Assembly: GCF_004210305.1 (NCBI RefSeq)
Contig: NZ_SCFB01000002.1
Location: 62,001-126,000, forward strand
Reading direction: 5' to 3'
Source: Candidatus Finniella inopinata
Lineage (GTDB): Bacteria > Pseudomonadota > Alphaproteobacteria > Paracaedibacterales > CAIULA01
DNA length: 64,000 nucleotides
Positions 9,787 to 17,374 of this stretch are shown here, in pieces (position 1 is the stretch's first letter; each line of letters starts with the position of its first letter). Under the pieces are notes generated by a model. It did no database searches. It saw nothing but the letters and a program-made list of their open reading frames with translations, and had not been told where the DNA came from. Both the position numbers and the translations under genes were made by a program.

Positions 9787-10314
9787 GTGAAGAAAGCCGC
9801 GTTAATAATTTCGTTATCGATGATTGCAATAAATACCCCTGTCTTAGGAATGGACGCCGCTGAGATAGATACAAAATCCCCAGAAGAGATATGTTTTGCG
9901 GCTATCAACAAAATAAGAAGCTTCATAGAGGCTGATAACACACAAAAGACCCTAGACTCGCTTGATGGGGAAACTGTGGCGCCTATAATTGAAAAAAATC
10001 AGGACGCGAAAGAACTTCTACAAGCATTTCCTGAAAAATATTTAGATGACTTACCTAAAATACTTGGCATGCCTCACCACAAAGGCCACTTTACTGAGGA
10101 TTTCGTACCAAAATACACCAAAATTTGCAAAATCTTAAAAGAAGCAAAACATGCACTAAGTTTAAAAGAAGGCGATCTCAAAGCACTCGCAGAGAAATTT
10201 ACAGTTAAGGTTAATGAAGACGCCGTTGCTTCAAACGCCCCTAACAGCAGCCTTTCTTCCGCAATAGCCGTACCCACGCTTACCCAAAAAAGACATTGTT
10301 GTTTTGCTTGGTAA
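9787..10314 (+). CDS. Small secreted protein, hypothetical
   Basis: The 175-residue product is not recognised. It has a clear signal peptide (MKKAALIISLSMIAINTPVLG) and then a mostly helical, charged body. The start is GTG at 9787, 32 bp after the glycosyltransferase stop. The C-terminus reads HCCFAW, which leaves a cysteine four residues from the end, like a CaaX prenylation box, though with unusual residues. It belongs to the set of Sec-signal unknowns that dot this window. It may be cotranscribed with the upstream gene. Confidence 0.65.
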   Translation: MKKAALIISLSMIAINTPVLGMDAAEIDTKSPEEICFAAINKIRSFIEADNTQKTLDSLDGETVAPIIEKNQDAKELLQAFPEKYLDDLPKILGMPHHKGHFTEDFVPKYTKICKILKEAKHALSLKEGDLKALAEKFTVKVNEDAVASNAPNSSLSSAIAVPTLTQKRHCCFAW

Positions 10315-10348
10315 GGACAATTTTGGGGAAATAGAAGTTAAATTACGC

Positions 10349-10377
10349 TTGACATTTTTTTGACGCTTTTATAGATA
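10349..10377 (+). promoter_or_regulatory. Sigma70-type promoter candidate cut off by IS copy 1
   Basis: TTGACA at 10349-10354 is followed after 17 bp by TAGATA at 10372-10377, in an AT-rich gap. The IS begins 68 bp downstream, so whatever this promoter served (csaA at 12001 is the next same-strand gene) is now separated from it by 1.46 kb. Confidence 0.4.
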
Positions 10378-10444
10378 TTAGACTATGATCCAAAGTTCTT
10401 ATTCTTCAAATCTCTGTTTTCTTTACAAACATTAGGGTTTGCAT

Positions 10445-11899
10445 CATGGCGATTGCACTGAAAATTAGTTTAGTATTCTAAAAATTATTTCCTAATTTTT
10501 TATTCGGCTTTTCTGCTGTTCTATCCGTTGTTATTATTCTTTTTTCTCAATAAAGAAAAAGGAAACAGGGATGCAGTTATCAGATACTTTCCTCAAACAT
10601 TTTGAACCTCTTGCCGATCCTCGTATTGATAACCACAACAAGCTTCACAAATTGCACGATATCTTGGTAATAACAATATTGGCCACAATTTGTGGCGCTG
10701 ATAACTGGGTTGATATTAGTGAATTTGGCAAAGCCAAATACGATTGGTTATCAACATTTCTCGAGCTGCCTAATGGTGTGCCATCTCATGATACTTTTGG
10801 CCGTGTGTTTTCCATACTTGACCCAGAGCAATTTGAATCCTGCTTTTATGCATGGATCAAGTCACTCTCTATCGATGTTAATTCTGAGATTATTGCTATT
10901 GATGGAAAAACGCTACGGGGTTCTGGCAACAGAAGAAAAGAGAAAAAAGCCCTACACATTGTAAGTGCCTGGGCAAGCAATCAAAGTCTTCTTTTAGGGC
11001 AAGTTAAAACGGATGAAAAATCCAATGAAATTACAGCCATTCCAAAATTACTCAAGATGATTGATGTTACTGGTAGTACAGTCACCATTGACGCCATGGG
11101 TTGTCAGCAGTCAATTGCTGAAGAGATCTTAATTCAAGGTGCAGACTACGTATTAGCTCTAAAAGATAATCAACCGAAGCTTCATGAAATGGTCAAGGCA
11201 ATTTTCCATATAGGAGAATCACGTCAGTACAAGAAGATGCTTAATCGACGGAAAGTAGAGAAGATCCATGATCATGGTCGCATAGAAACACGTCGCTATA
11301 CATTAGTATCAGCACGCGATCCGGCAGTATTTCAACTTCGTTGGCCTGGGTTAAAGGGTGTTGGCATGCTTGAAACAACACGCACAACTAATAATCAGGT
11401 TGAGCGTAGTACCCGCTACTTTCTAACAAGTTTAGCCTATGAAAATATTGATCAGTTTATGGTTGCTGTCAGAAAACACTGGAACATAGAAATTAACCTG
11501 CACTGGTCTTTGGATGTAGGTTTTAGGGAAGACCATAACCAGGTGCATGTTGGCCACGCGGCCAAGAATTTGGCTGTCATGAGACGTATTGCTTTGAATC
11601 TACTCAAGCAAGAAAAAACGAATAAACGAGGGGTGAGCTGTCGACGGAAGGTAGCAGGCTGGGACAACAAATACTTATTGAAAATTCTAACCGCTGACCA
11701 CAATTTAAAGCGCGTTTGAGCGGATTGACTGATATAAACGGTAAGTCTTTTAAAGGGGAGGATAGTGTCTAAAAATAAAAAAAACAGGAAGTAGATCTCT
11801 CAAAACCTACAAAATCAAATCAATCTACAAAAGTTTGAGAAATAGCAGAAACCGTAATTTTAAAAACTAGGCTGAGGAGATGTCAGTGCAATCGCCATG
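10445..11899 (+). mobile_element. ISAs1-family insertion sequence, copy 1
   Basis: The 1455-bp element is bounded by perfect 17-bp inverted ends (CATGGCGATTGCACTGA at 10445 and its complement ending at 11899). It is flanked by 10-bp repeats GGGTTTGCAT (10435-10444) and GGGCTTGCAT (11900-11909), which differ at one base. It carries one transposase gene. Near the left end, AAAATTAG and CTAATTTT can form a hairpin followed by T residues, which could block transcription entering from outside. It differs from copy 2 at one base that I found (11838 A versus 34199 G). Confidence 0.95.
10571..11719 (+). CDS. ISAs1-family DDE transposase
   Basis: The 382-residue transposase has the family N-terminus (FEPLADPRIDNHNKLHKL), the GVPSHDTFGRVFSILDP block, and acidic catalytic residues in AIDGKTLRGS (about residue 110), TIDAMGCQ (about 174) and the HWSLDVGFREDH region (about 320). 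The ATG follows an AAAGGAAACAGG ribosome site. The protein is identical to that of copy 2, so both genes look intact and recently active. Confidence 0.96.
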   Translation: MQLSDTFLKHFEPLADPRIDNHNKLHKLHDILVITILATICGADNWVDISEFGKAKYDWLSTFLELPNGVPSHDTFGRVFSILDPEQFESCFYAWIKSLSIDVNSEIIAIDGKTLRGSGNRRKEKKALHIVSAWASNQSLLLGQVKTDEKSNEITAIPKLLKMIDVTGSTVTIDAMGCQQSIAEEILIQGADYVLALKDNQPKLHEMVKAIFHIGESRQYKKMLNRRKVEKIHDHGRIETRRYTLVSARDPAVFQLRWPGLKGVGMLETTRTTNNQVERSTRYFLTSLAYENIDQFMVAVRKHWNIEINLHWSLDVGFREDHNQVHVGHAAKNLAVMRRIALNLLKQEKTNKRGVSCRRKVAGWDNKYLLKILTADHNLKRV

Positions 11900-12000
11900 G
11901 GGCTTGCATGCCTATTTTTTATTAAATGAAAATTTAGAATATATCCTTAACTTTTTAAGAGTTTAAGGAAGAAAATAAACCTTTATCCAAAGAGAATAAG

Positions 12001-12336
12001 ATGATTATAAAATATGAAGATTTCGAACAAGTTGATTTACGCTCTGGAACGATTATCAAAGCGGAAGAATTTCCAAGAGCAAAAAAACCCGCCTATAAAG
12101 TTTGGGCAGATTTTGGCCCTGAAATTGGTATTAAGCAAACATCAGCTCAAATTACTGTTCACTATTCCCTTTCTTCTTTAATAGGCAAGCAAATTATTGG
12201 TTGCGTTAATTTAGAGCCAAAAAATATTGCTGGATTTTTATCCGAATTTTTACTGGTTGGTATTTCAGATGAACAACAAGCAGTCTGCCTAGCAACAGTC
12301 GACCCTAAAGTTCCCAATGGGAATAAATTATTCTAG
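12001..12336 (+). CDS. csaA: CsaA-type tRNA-binding protein
   Basis: The 111-residue protein matches the CsaA form of the tRNA-binding (EMAP II/Trbp111-like) OB fold, with the family blocks FEQVDLRSGTI, AYKVWADFG, the central GIKQTSAQIT and the C-terminal FLLVGISDE. CsaA binds tRNA and has been reported as an export-related chaperone in Bacillus; its role here is open. It stands alone after IS copy 1, and an AAAGAGA ribosome-site-like run precedes the ATG. Confidence 0.88.
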   Translation: MIIKYEDFEQVDLRSGTIIKAEEFPRAKKPAYKVWADFGPEIGIKQTSAQITVHYSLSSLIGKQIIGCVNLEPKNIAGFLSEFLLVGISDEQQAVCLATVDPKVPNGNKLF

Positions 12337-12490
12337 AAGTTTTGTGGGCAGGAAAAAACCTTTATCTTTCATTTAAGAAGGGTAATTTCTTTTTTTGCCA
12401 CCCTCCACCCAAATACAGGGTGGGGGACTTGACCCTCTTTCATCAGGGTGACATAAAAGTTTTGCCAGCCTTCATTTTTCACAAAATAAC

Positions 12491-12520
12491 TTGACAGTTA
12501 AGGACGAAAAACGGTACACA
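12491..12520 (+). promoter_or_regulatory. Possible promoter of rplU-rpmA
   Basis: TTGACA at 12491-12496 and TACACA at 12515-12520 are 18 bp apart, 70 bp before rplU. The -35 is good and the -10 poor. The rest of the 254-bp gap after csaA shows only a weak C-rich/G-rich hairpin near 12401-12430. Confidence 0.3.
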
Positions 12521-12590
12521 GAACAATGTTGTCCTGTGTGTTATACAGGCTTCGGAAGTTATTTATCAATTTTATTTAGGGTCGTGATTC

Positions 12591-12905
12591 ATGTTCGCAA
12601 TCATTAAAACCGGCGGTAAACAGTACCGAGTTACACAAGATAAGGTTATTCGTGTCGAGAAGCTAGAAGCCTTAGCAGGAGATAGCATTTCTCTAGATCA
12701 CGTTTTGATGGTTAATGATGGCACGAATACCAAGATTGGCGTTCCTGTTGTTGCAGGGGCCAGAGTAGAAGCCACTGTGGTAGAGCAGATGCGCGACAAG
12801 AAAATCATCGTTTTCAAGAAAAAACGTCGCCAGAATTATCGCCGCAAAAAAGGTCACCGTCAGCATCTGACAGTGTTAAAAATTAATAAAATCATTGTGG
12901 GCTAA
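12591..12905 (+). CDS. rplU: 50S ribosomal protein L21
   Basis: The 104-residue protein begins [13 protein letters not shown], which is typical for L21, and has the [15 protein letters not shown] basic block near the C-terminus. It is a component of the large ribosomal subunit and is followed 27 bp later by rpmA, the usual pairing. The obg/cgtA gene that often follows is not here. The ribosome site is weak. Confidence 0.97.
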   Translation: MFAIIKTGGKQYRVTQDKVIRVEKLEALAGDSISLDHVLMVNDGTNTKIGVPVVAGARVEATVVEQMRDKKIIVFKKKRRQNYRRKKGHRQHLTVLKINKIIVG

Positions 12906-12932
12906 GCAAAGACTAATTAAGGAGTTTTCATC

Positions 12933-13187
12933 ATGGCAACGAAAAAAGGCGGCGGCAGTTCGCGAAACGGTCGGGATTCAGAAAGTAAACGACTGGGTGT
13001 AAAAAAGTTTGGGGGCGAACAAGTTTTGTCCGGTAACATTATTATTCGTCAACGGGGAACTAAGTTTCATCCCGGTAAAAATGTTGGTTTAGGCAAAGAC
13101 CACACAATTTTTGCAACTACCAGTGGCGTTGTACAATTTTCCAAAGGACGTAATGATCGTTCCTTTGTTTCTATTATTCCTGCTTAG
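12933..13187 (+). CDS. rpmA: 50S ribosomal protein L27
   Basis: The 84-residue protein has the L27 signature ([21 protein letters not shown] at the start, then [14 protein letters not shown]). It lies near the peptidyl-transferase centre of the 50S subunit. The N-terminus begins directly with MATKKGGG, without the cleavable extension seen in Firmicutes. A strong AAGGAG ribosome site precedes the ATG. It is the last gene of the rplU-rpmA unit, and a hairpin terminator follows. Confidence 0.97.
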   Translation: MATKKGGGSSRNGRDSESKRLGVKKFGGEQVLSGNIIIRQRGTKFHPGKNVGLGKDHTIFATTSGVVQFSKGRNDRSFVSIIPA

Positions 13188-13213
13188 TTAAAAATTTAAA
13201 CTAGAAATTAATA

Positions 13214-13251
13214 AGCCCTTTTAGTGACATGATCGTTAGGAGGGTTTTTTT
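13214..13251 (+). terminator. Terminator of rplU-rpmA
   Basis: A GU-containing hairpin pairs the CCCTTTTAGTGA arm with the TCGTTAGGAGGG arm around a CATGA loop, followed directly by seven T residues. It begins 27 bp after the rpmA stop. Confidence 0.7.
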
Positions 13252-13267
13252 ATGTGTGATTGAATGG

Positions 13268-13400
13268 GTATATAGCTAATTCGATATGAAGAGAGTACAA
13301 GGCGCCCAAGTGTCGAGGAGCGGAGTGTACTAATTGTACATGAGCACCTAAGATCACGCCGGGCAACGCCGTAATCGTTTTATAAGGGACTGGCTATAGA
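13268..13400. repeat. Long imperfect palindrome (REP/intergenic repeat-like)
   Basis: The segment starts at GGTATATAGCTAATTC and ends near GGACTGGCTATAG, which are rough complements. The centre is GTAC-TAATT-GTAC. The arms between pair imperfectly (for example GGCGCCC near 13302 with the GGGCAACGCC near 13361-13370). It ends next to the 3' end of tRNA-Ser. The layout resembles intergenic palindromes repeated in genomes of intracellular bacteria; only this copy is seen in the window. Confidence 0.5.
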
Positions 13401-13490
13401 TGGCGGAGGAGGTGGGATTCGAACCCACGGTACGTTCACACGCACAACGGTTTTCGAGACCGCCCCGATCGACCACTCTGGCACCCCTCC
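13401..13490 (-). tRNA. tRNA-Ser(CGA)
   Basis: On the minus strand a 90-nt class II tRNA begins GGAGGGGTGCCAGAGTGG and ends with an encoded CCA. The anticodon loop reads CTCGAAA, giving anticodon CGA (codon UCG), at 13454-13456. The long variable arm and the T-arm (GTGGG-TTCGAAT-CCCAC) are clear. The acceptor stem pairs fully with one G-U. Confidence 0.96.
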
Positions 13491-13574
13491 GCGAATCTTC
13501 ATCATAATCATCTGGGTGTAGGTTTCAAGACAAAAACTTGGTATAAGGTATCAAACCTTACAGAAAGAAACTTT

Positions 13575-16304
13575 ATGTCTTTGGATGAAGCCGCCCCGAT
13601 TGTCCCCACTGTTTACCTTATTGATGGGTCAGGGTTTATTTTCCGGGCATTTCATGCGTTGCCTCCCCTAAGCAATCCGGAAGGCACACCGGTGGGTGCA
13701 GTGTATGGGTTTTGTAATATTTTGTTGCGATTTATGGAAAAATTGCAACACAACCACGTCCATGATTTTTTAGGCGTCGTGTTTGATGCGGGCCGCCAAA
13801 CCTTTCGCCAGAAAATTTATCCTGATTATAAGGCCCATCGGCCAGACGCACCAGCCGAACTGGTTCCTCAATTCGCCTTGATTCGTGAAGCCTGCGACGT
13901 TTTGTCTGTGCCCTATATGGAAGCCAGTGGATTTGAGGCTGACGATTTGATTGCAAGCTATGCCCTGGCCGCCAAACAAAAGGGGTACCAGGTGGTGATT
14001 GTCTCATCCGATAAGGATTTCATGCAACTGGTTGATGCCTCTGTACAGATGCTTGACCCCATAAAAAATCGGCGTATTGGCACGCCAGAGGTTTTCGAGA
14101 AATTTGGCGTGGAGCCTGGCCGCGTGATTGATGTTCAGGCGTTGATGGGGGACAGTTCGGATAACGTGCCCGGTGTGCCTGGCATTGGCCCCAAGACCGC
14201 CGCTGAACTAATTCAACAATTTGGTACGTTAGAACAACTTTTGCAGCATGCCCATACCATTAAGCAAACGAAACGACGCGAAAGTTTGCAAACGTATGCC
14301 GAACAAGCCCGCATTTCAAAGCTGTTGGTCACATTAGACCAACAGGTGCCATTGCCGTTGGATTTTGAACAATTGCAACCCCGCCAGCCCGATCCTATTC
14401 TCTGCCAAAATTTTTTCCAAAAGCATGGCTTTAAAACTTTATTGAATAAGTTTAAATCGCCAAACATGCTTTCTGTTGCTGCCCCCTCTCCTTCATCGAA
14501 GAATTATGAAAGGGTCGACACGATGGAGAAATTAGAGGAGTGGATTCAGCTGATTCATCAGTCTTCTGTGCTGGCAATTGACACAGAAACGACAGGGTTG
14601 AATATTCAAAAGGCTTCATTGGTTGGCATATCCTTAGCCGTTGAACAGGGTGACGACATTGGTGCCTGTTACATTCCTTTGGCCCATCAAAGCGACGAAC
14701 CGCAGCTGTCTTTGTTGTCTGTGACCGGAGCATTAAACCCTTTCTTAACCGACCCGGGCCTTTTAAAGGTGGGCCATAATCTAAAATATGACTTGGGAAT
14801 TTTGGCGAAATATGATCTGACGATTGACCCCATCACCGATACGATGTTGATGTCCTATTGCCTGGATGCTGGCAAGAACGGTCATGGTATGGATGAGCTG
14901 GCATCTCGTCACCTCAACCATCAAACCATTCGGTTCGAAGACGTAGCCGGCAGCGGTAAAAATCAGAAAATATTTGACCAAGTGCCACTGGATCAGGCGA
15001 CGCCTTACGCGGCGGAGGATGCCGAGATCACCCTGCGCCTTTATCAGTTTTTCACCAAACGCTTGCAAGAGGAAGGCAAGAGTCAGCTTTACCAACAAAT
15101 TGAACGGCCTTTGATCCCCGTGATTGTGCGCATGGAACAAATCGGCATTAAAATTGACCCAAGTGTTCTTAAAAATTTGGGCAAGGAATTTGGCGATCGG
15201 TTGGCGATTTTGGAAACAGAAATTTACAAACTGGCTGGGCGCGATTTCAATATTGGGTCACCCAAGCAGTTGGGGGAGATTCTGTTTGATGAATGGTCCC
15301 TGCCAGGGGGTAAGAAAACAAAAACCGGCGCCTATGGCACCGATGCTGGGGTTTTGGAAGCCCTGGCACTTCAAGGTCACAACCTGCCAGCACGTATTCT
15401 AGATTGGCGCGGGCTCGCCAAGTTGAAGTCCACTTATGTCGATGGATTGCTGGCGGCGATGGCGCCCGAGACGCACCGTATACACACCTCATTTTCCTTG
15501 GCGACAACCACGACGGGCCGCCTCGCCTCCTCTGACCCCAACCTGCAAAACATTCCCATTCGAACCGAAGACGGCCGTAAAATTCGCCAGGCTTTTATTC
15601 CAGAAAAGGGGATGCACCTTGTGTCGCTGGACTATTCGCAAATTGAACTGCGCCTTTTGGCCCATAAGGCAAAGGTGGAACCCTTGATAGATGCGTTCCA
15701 AAAGGGCGAGGACGTCCATAAGGCTACTGCATCGCAGATATTTGGCATACCATTATCCCAGGTAAACCCCGAACAACGTCGTCAGGCCAAAACCATCAAT
15801 TTTGGTATCATTTATGGGATCAGCGCCTTTGGATTGGGCCAACAACTGGGCATCCCCACATCCCAGGCTGCCGACATCATTAAGGTCTACTTTGCCCGTT
15901 ACCCCGGCATTCAGACCTATATGGAGGTTTGTAAGGAACAAGCCCGCTCCACAGGCTATGTCGAGACGTTGTTTGGACGGCGCTGCTATGTGCCGGGCAT
16001 TAACGATAAGAATGGTGCCGTCAGAGGGGGGGCCGAGCGTCAGGCCATCAACGCGCCATTGCAAGGCAGCAATGCTGACATCATCAAAAAGGCCATGATC
16101 CGCATCGATAAAATCCTCCAAACCAAAGGATACAGTGCTCGTCTGTTGCTGCAGGTGCATGACGAGCTCTTGTTTGAAATTCCCTTGAATGAAATTGATG
16201 CATTGATCCCGGTTTTGAAACAAACCATGGAAGACGTGATTACCTTATCTGTACCCCTGGTGGTCGGTGTAGGCATTGGGGACAATTGGGACCAGGCGCA
16301 TTAG
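13575..16304 (+). CDS. polA: DNA polymerase I
   Basis: The 909-residue, full three-domain enzyme fills repair gaps and removes RNA primers. The N-terminal 5' nuclease covers roughly residues 1-300 (YLIDGSGFIFRAFHA; SGFEADDLIA; GDSSDNVPGVPGIG). The 3'-5' exonuclease is intact by motif: DTETTGL near 335, GHNLKYDL, and YAAEDAEIT. The polymerase domain carries DYSQIELRLLAH near 685, the O-helix RRQAKTINFGIIYG and QVHDELLFE near 861. Proofreading is often lost in related groups, so the intact exonuclease is notable. Confidence 0.97.
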   Translation: MSLDEAAPIVPTVYLIDGSGFIFRAFHALPPLSNPEGTPVGAVYGFCNILLRFMEKLQHNHVHDFLGVVFDAGRQTFRQKIYPDYKAHRPDAPAELVPQFALIREACDVLSVPYMEASGFEADDLIASYALAAKQKGYQVVIVSSDKDFMQLVDASVQMLDPIKNRRIGTPEVFEKFGVEPGRVIDVQALMGDSSDNVPGVPGIGPKTAAELIQQFGTLEQLLQHAHTIKQTKRRESLQTYAEQARISKLLVTLDQQVPLPLDFEQLQPRQPDPILCQNFFQKHGFKTLLNKFKSPNMLSVAAPSPSSKNYERVDTMEKLEEWIQLIHQSSVLAIDTETTGLNIQKASLVGISLAVEQGDDIGACYIPLAHQSDEPQLSLLSVTGALNPFLTDPGLLKVGHNLKYDLGILAKYDLTIDPITDTMLMSYCLDAGKNGHGMDELASRHLNHQTIRFEDVAGSGKNQKIFDQVPLDQATPYAAEDAEITLRLYQFFTKRLQEEGKSQLYQQIERPLIPVIVRMEQIGIKIDPSVLKNLGKEFGDRLAILETEIYKLAGRDFNIGSPKQLGEILFDEWSLPGGKKTKTGAYGTDAGVLEALALQGHNLPARILDWRGLAKLKSTYVDGLLAAMAPETHRIHTSFSLATTTTGRLASSDPNLQNIPIRTEDGRKIRQAFIPEKGMHLVSLDYSQIELRLLAHKAKVEPLIDAFQKGEDVHKATASQIFGIPLSQVNPEQRRQAKTINFGIIYGISAFGLGQQLGIPTSQAADIIKVYFARYPGIQTYMEVCKEQARSTGYVETLFGRRCYVPGINDKNGAVRGGAERQAINAPLQGSNADIIKKAMIRIDKILQTKGYSARLLLQVHDELLFEIPLNEIDALIPVLKQTMEDVITLSVPLVVGVGIGDNWDQAH

Positions 16305-16320
16305 TTTAGTAAATAGATAA

Positions 16321-16339
16321 AGGGGCCTGCGCCCCTTTT
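16321..16339. terminator. Bidirectional terminator between polA and the IMPase gene
   Basis: The hairpin AGGGGC-CTGC-GCCCCT is followed by TTT on the plus strand and preceded by AAA, so it can stop transcription from both convergent genes. Confidence 0.75.
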
Positions 16340-16345
16340 CTGTCT

Positions 16346-17146
16346 TTAACCCAGCAATTTCTGCAACGGTTCAAACAGCTCGGGATTGGCTGCCAAAACG
16401 CTGCCTGTTTCGAACATGTTTTTGGTGCCGCTGATTTCGCTGACATAACCACCAGCCTCTTTCACCAACAAAATGCCCGCAGCCAGGTCCCAAGGTTGTA
16501 AGTGGTTTTCAAAAAACGCGTCAAAACGCCCGGCTGCCACATAGGCCAAATCCAAGGCGGCTGCGCCAAGGCGGCGTGTTCCAGCCGTGATGGGCATGAT
16601 CTTTTCCAAATGTTTTTGAAACAAAACCCGATCCCCATGATCACCAAATGGGGTACCAATCGCTACCAAGGCCTCATCCAACTGTCGACGACCCGAAACC
16701 CTTAGACGGCGCTGATTCATAAAAGCACCCTTCCCTTTTTCAGCCCAATACATCTCATCCTTGATCGGGTCATAGGTAATGCCGGCAATAATCTCAAAGT
16801 CTTTTTTTAAGGCCACGGTAATCGCAAAGTGAGGGATGCTGTGTAAGAAATTCGTTGTGCCGTCCAAGGGATCTATCACCCACGTATGATGGGGGTCCGT
16901 ACCCTTCATGGCCCCTGATTCTTCGGCTAAAAAAGAATAATCAGGCCTGGCTTTGGAAAGCTCCTCAATCAGGATTTTTTCCGACCGTCTGTCGGCGGTG
17001 GAAACGAAATCGCCCAGACCTTTTTTTGAAACCTGTAAATGTTCAATTTCACCAAAATCACGAATGATGCCGCGAGCAGCCTTCAAAACCGCCGCCATCA
17101 TTACGTTCATAGCAGGTGAACAACCAGGGGATCGTGCATGGGTCAT
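16346..17146 (-). CDS. suhB: Inositol-1-monophosphatase family protein
   Basis: The 266-residue member of the IMPase/SuhB family has metal-binding motifs LAEESG (about residue 70) and WVIDPLDGTTNFLHSIP (about 86-102), and a C-terminal QPWDLAAGILLVKEAGG motif. It hydrolyses inositol monophosphate or a similar sugar phosphate; SuhB also takes part in rRNA antitermination in E. coli. I start at the ATG at 17146, which has an AAAGG ribosome site; a longer TTG start at 17161 is possible. It is convergent with polA. Confidence 0.9.
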   Translation of the reverse strand: MTHARSPGCSPAMNVMMAAVLKAARGIIRDFGEIEHLQVSKKGLGDFVSTADRRSEKILIEELSKARPDYSFLAEESGAMKGTDPHHTWVIDPLDGTTNFLHSIPHFAITVALKKDFEIIAGITYDPIKDEMYWAEKGKGAFMNQRRLRVSGRRQLDEALVAIGTPFGDHGDRVLFQKHLEKIMPITAGTRRLGAAALDLAYVAAGRFDAFFENHLQPWDLAAGILLVKEAGGYVSEISGTKNMFETGSVLAANPELFEPLQKLLG

Positions 17147-17374
17147 GGCAAAGCCTTTCAAAAAATTATTAAGGGATTTAAAACCTTAGGTTATCCTTAA
17201 ACAAACTTTGGTCAAAAGTCGATATTTTGTTGGGAAATTAAATTCCAATAACCACACTTATAACATGAGTAAGAATCTTCAAGATGGACCATGACTAAAT
17301 ACCTATTGAATTTATCCTGTCGTTCTGTTCTATTTTCTCTACTAATAAGTGATCTGTTTTTAAAGGACGCATAA

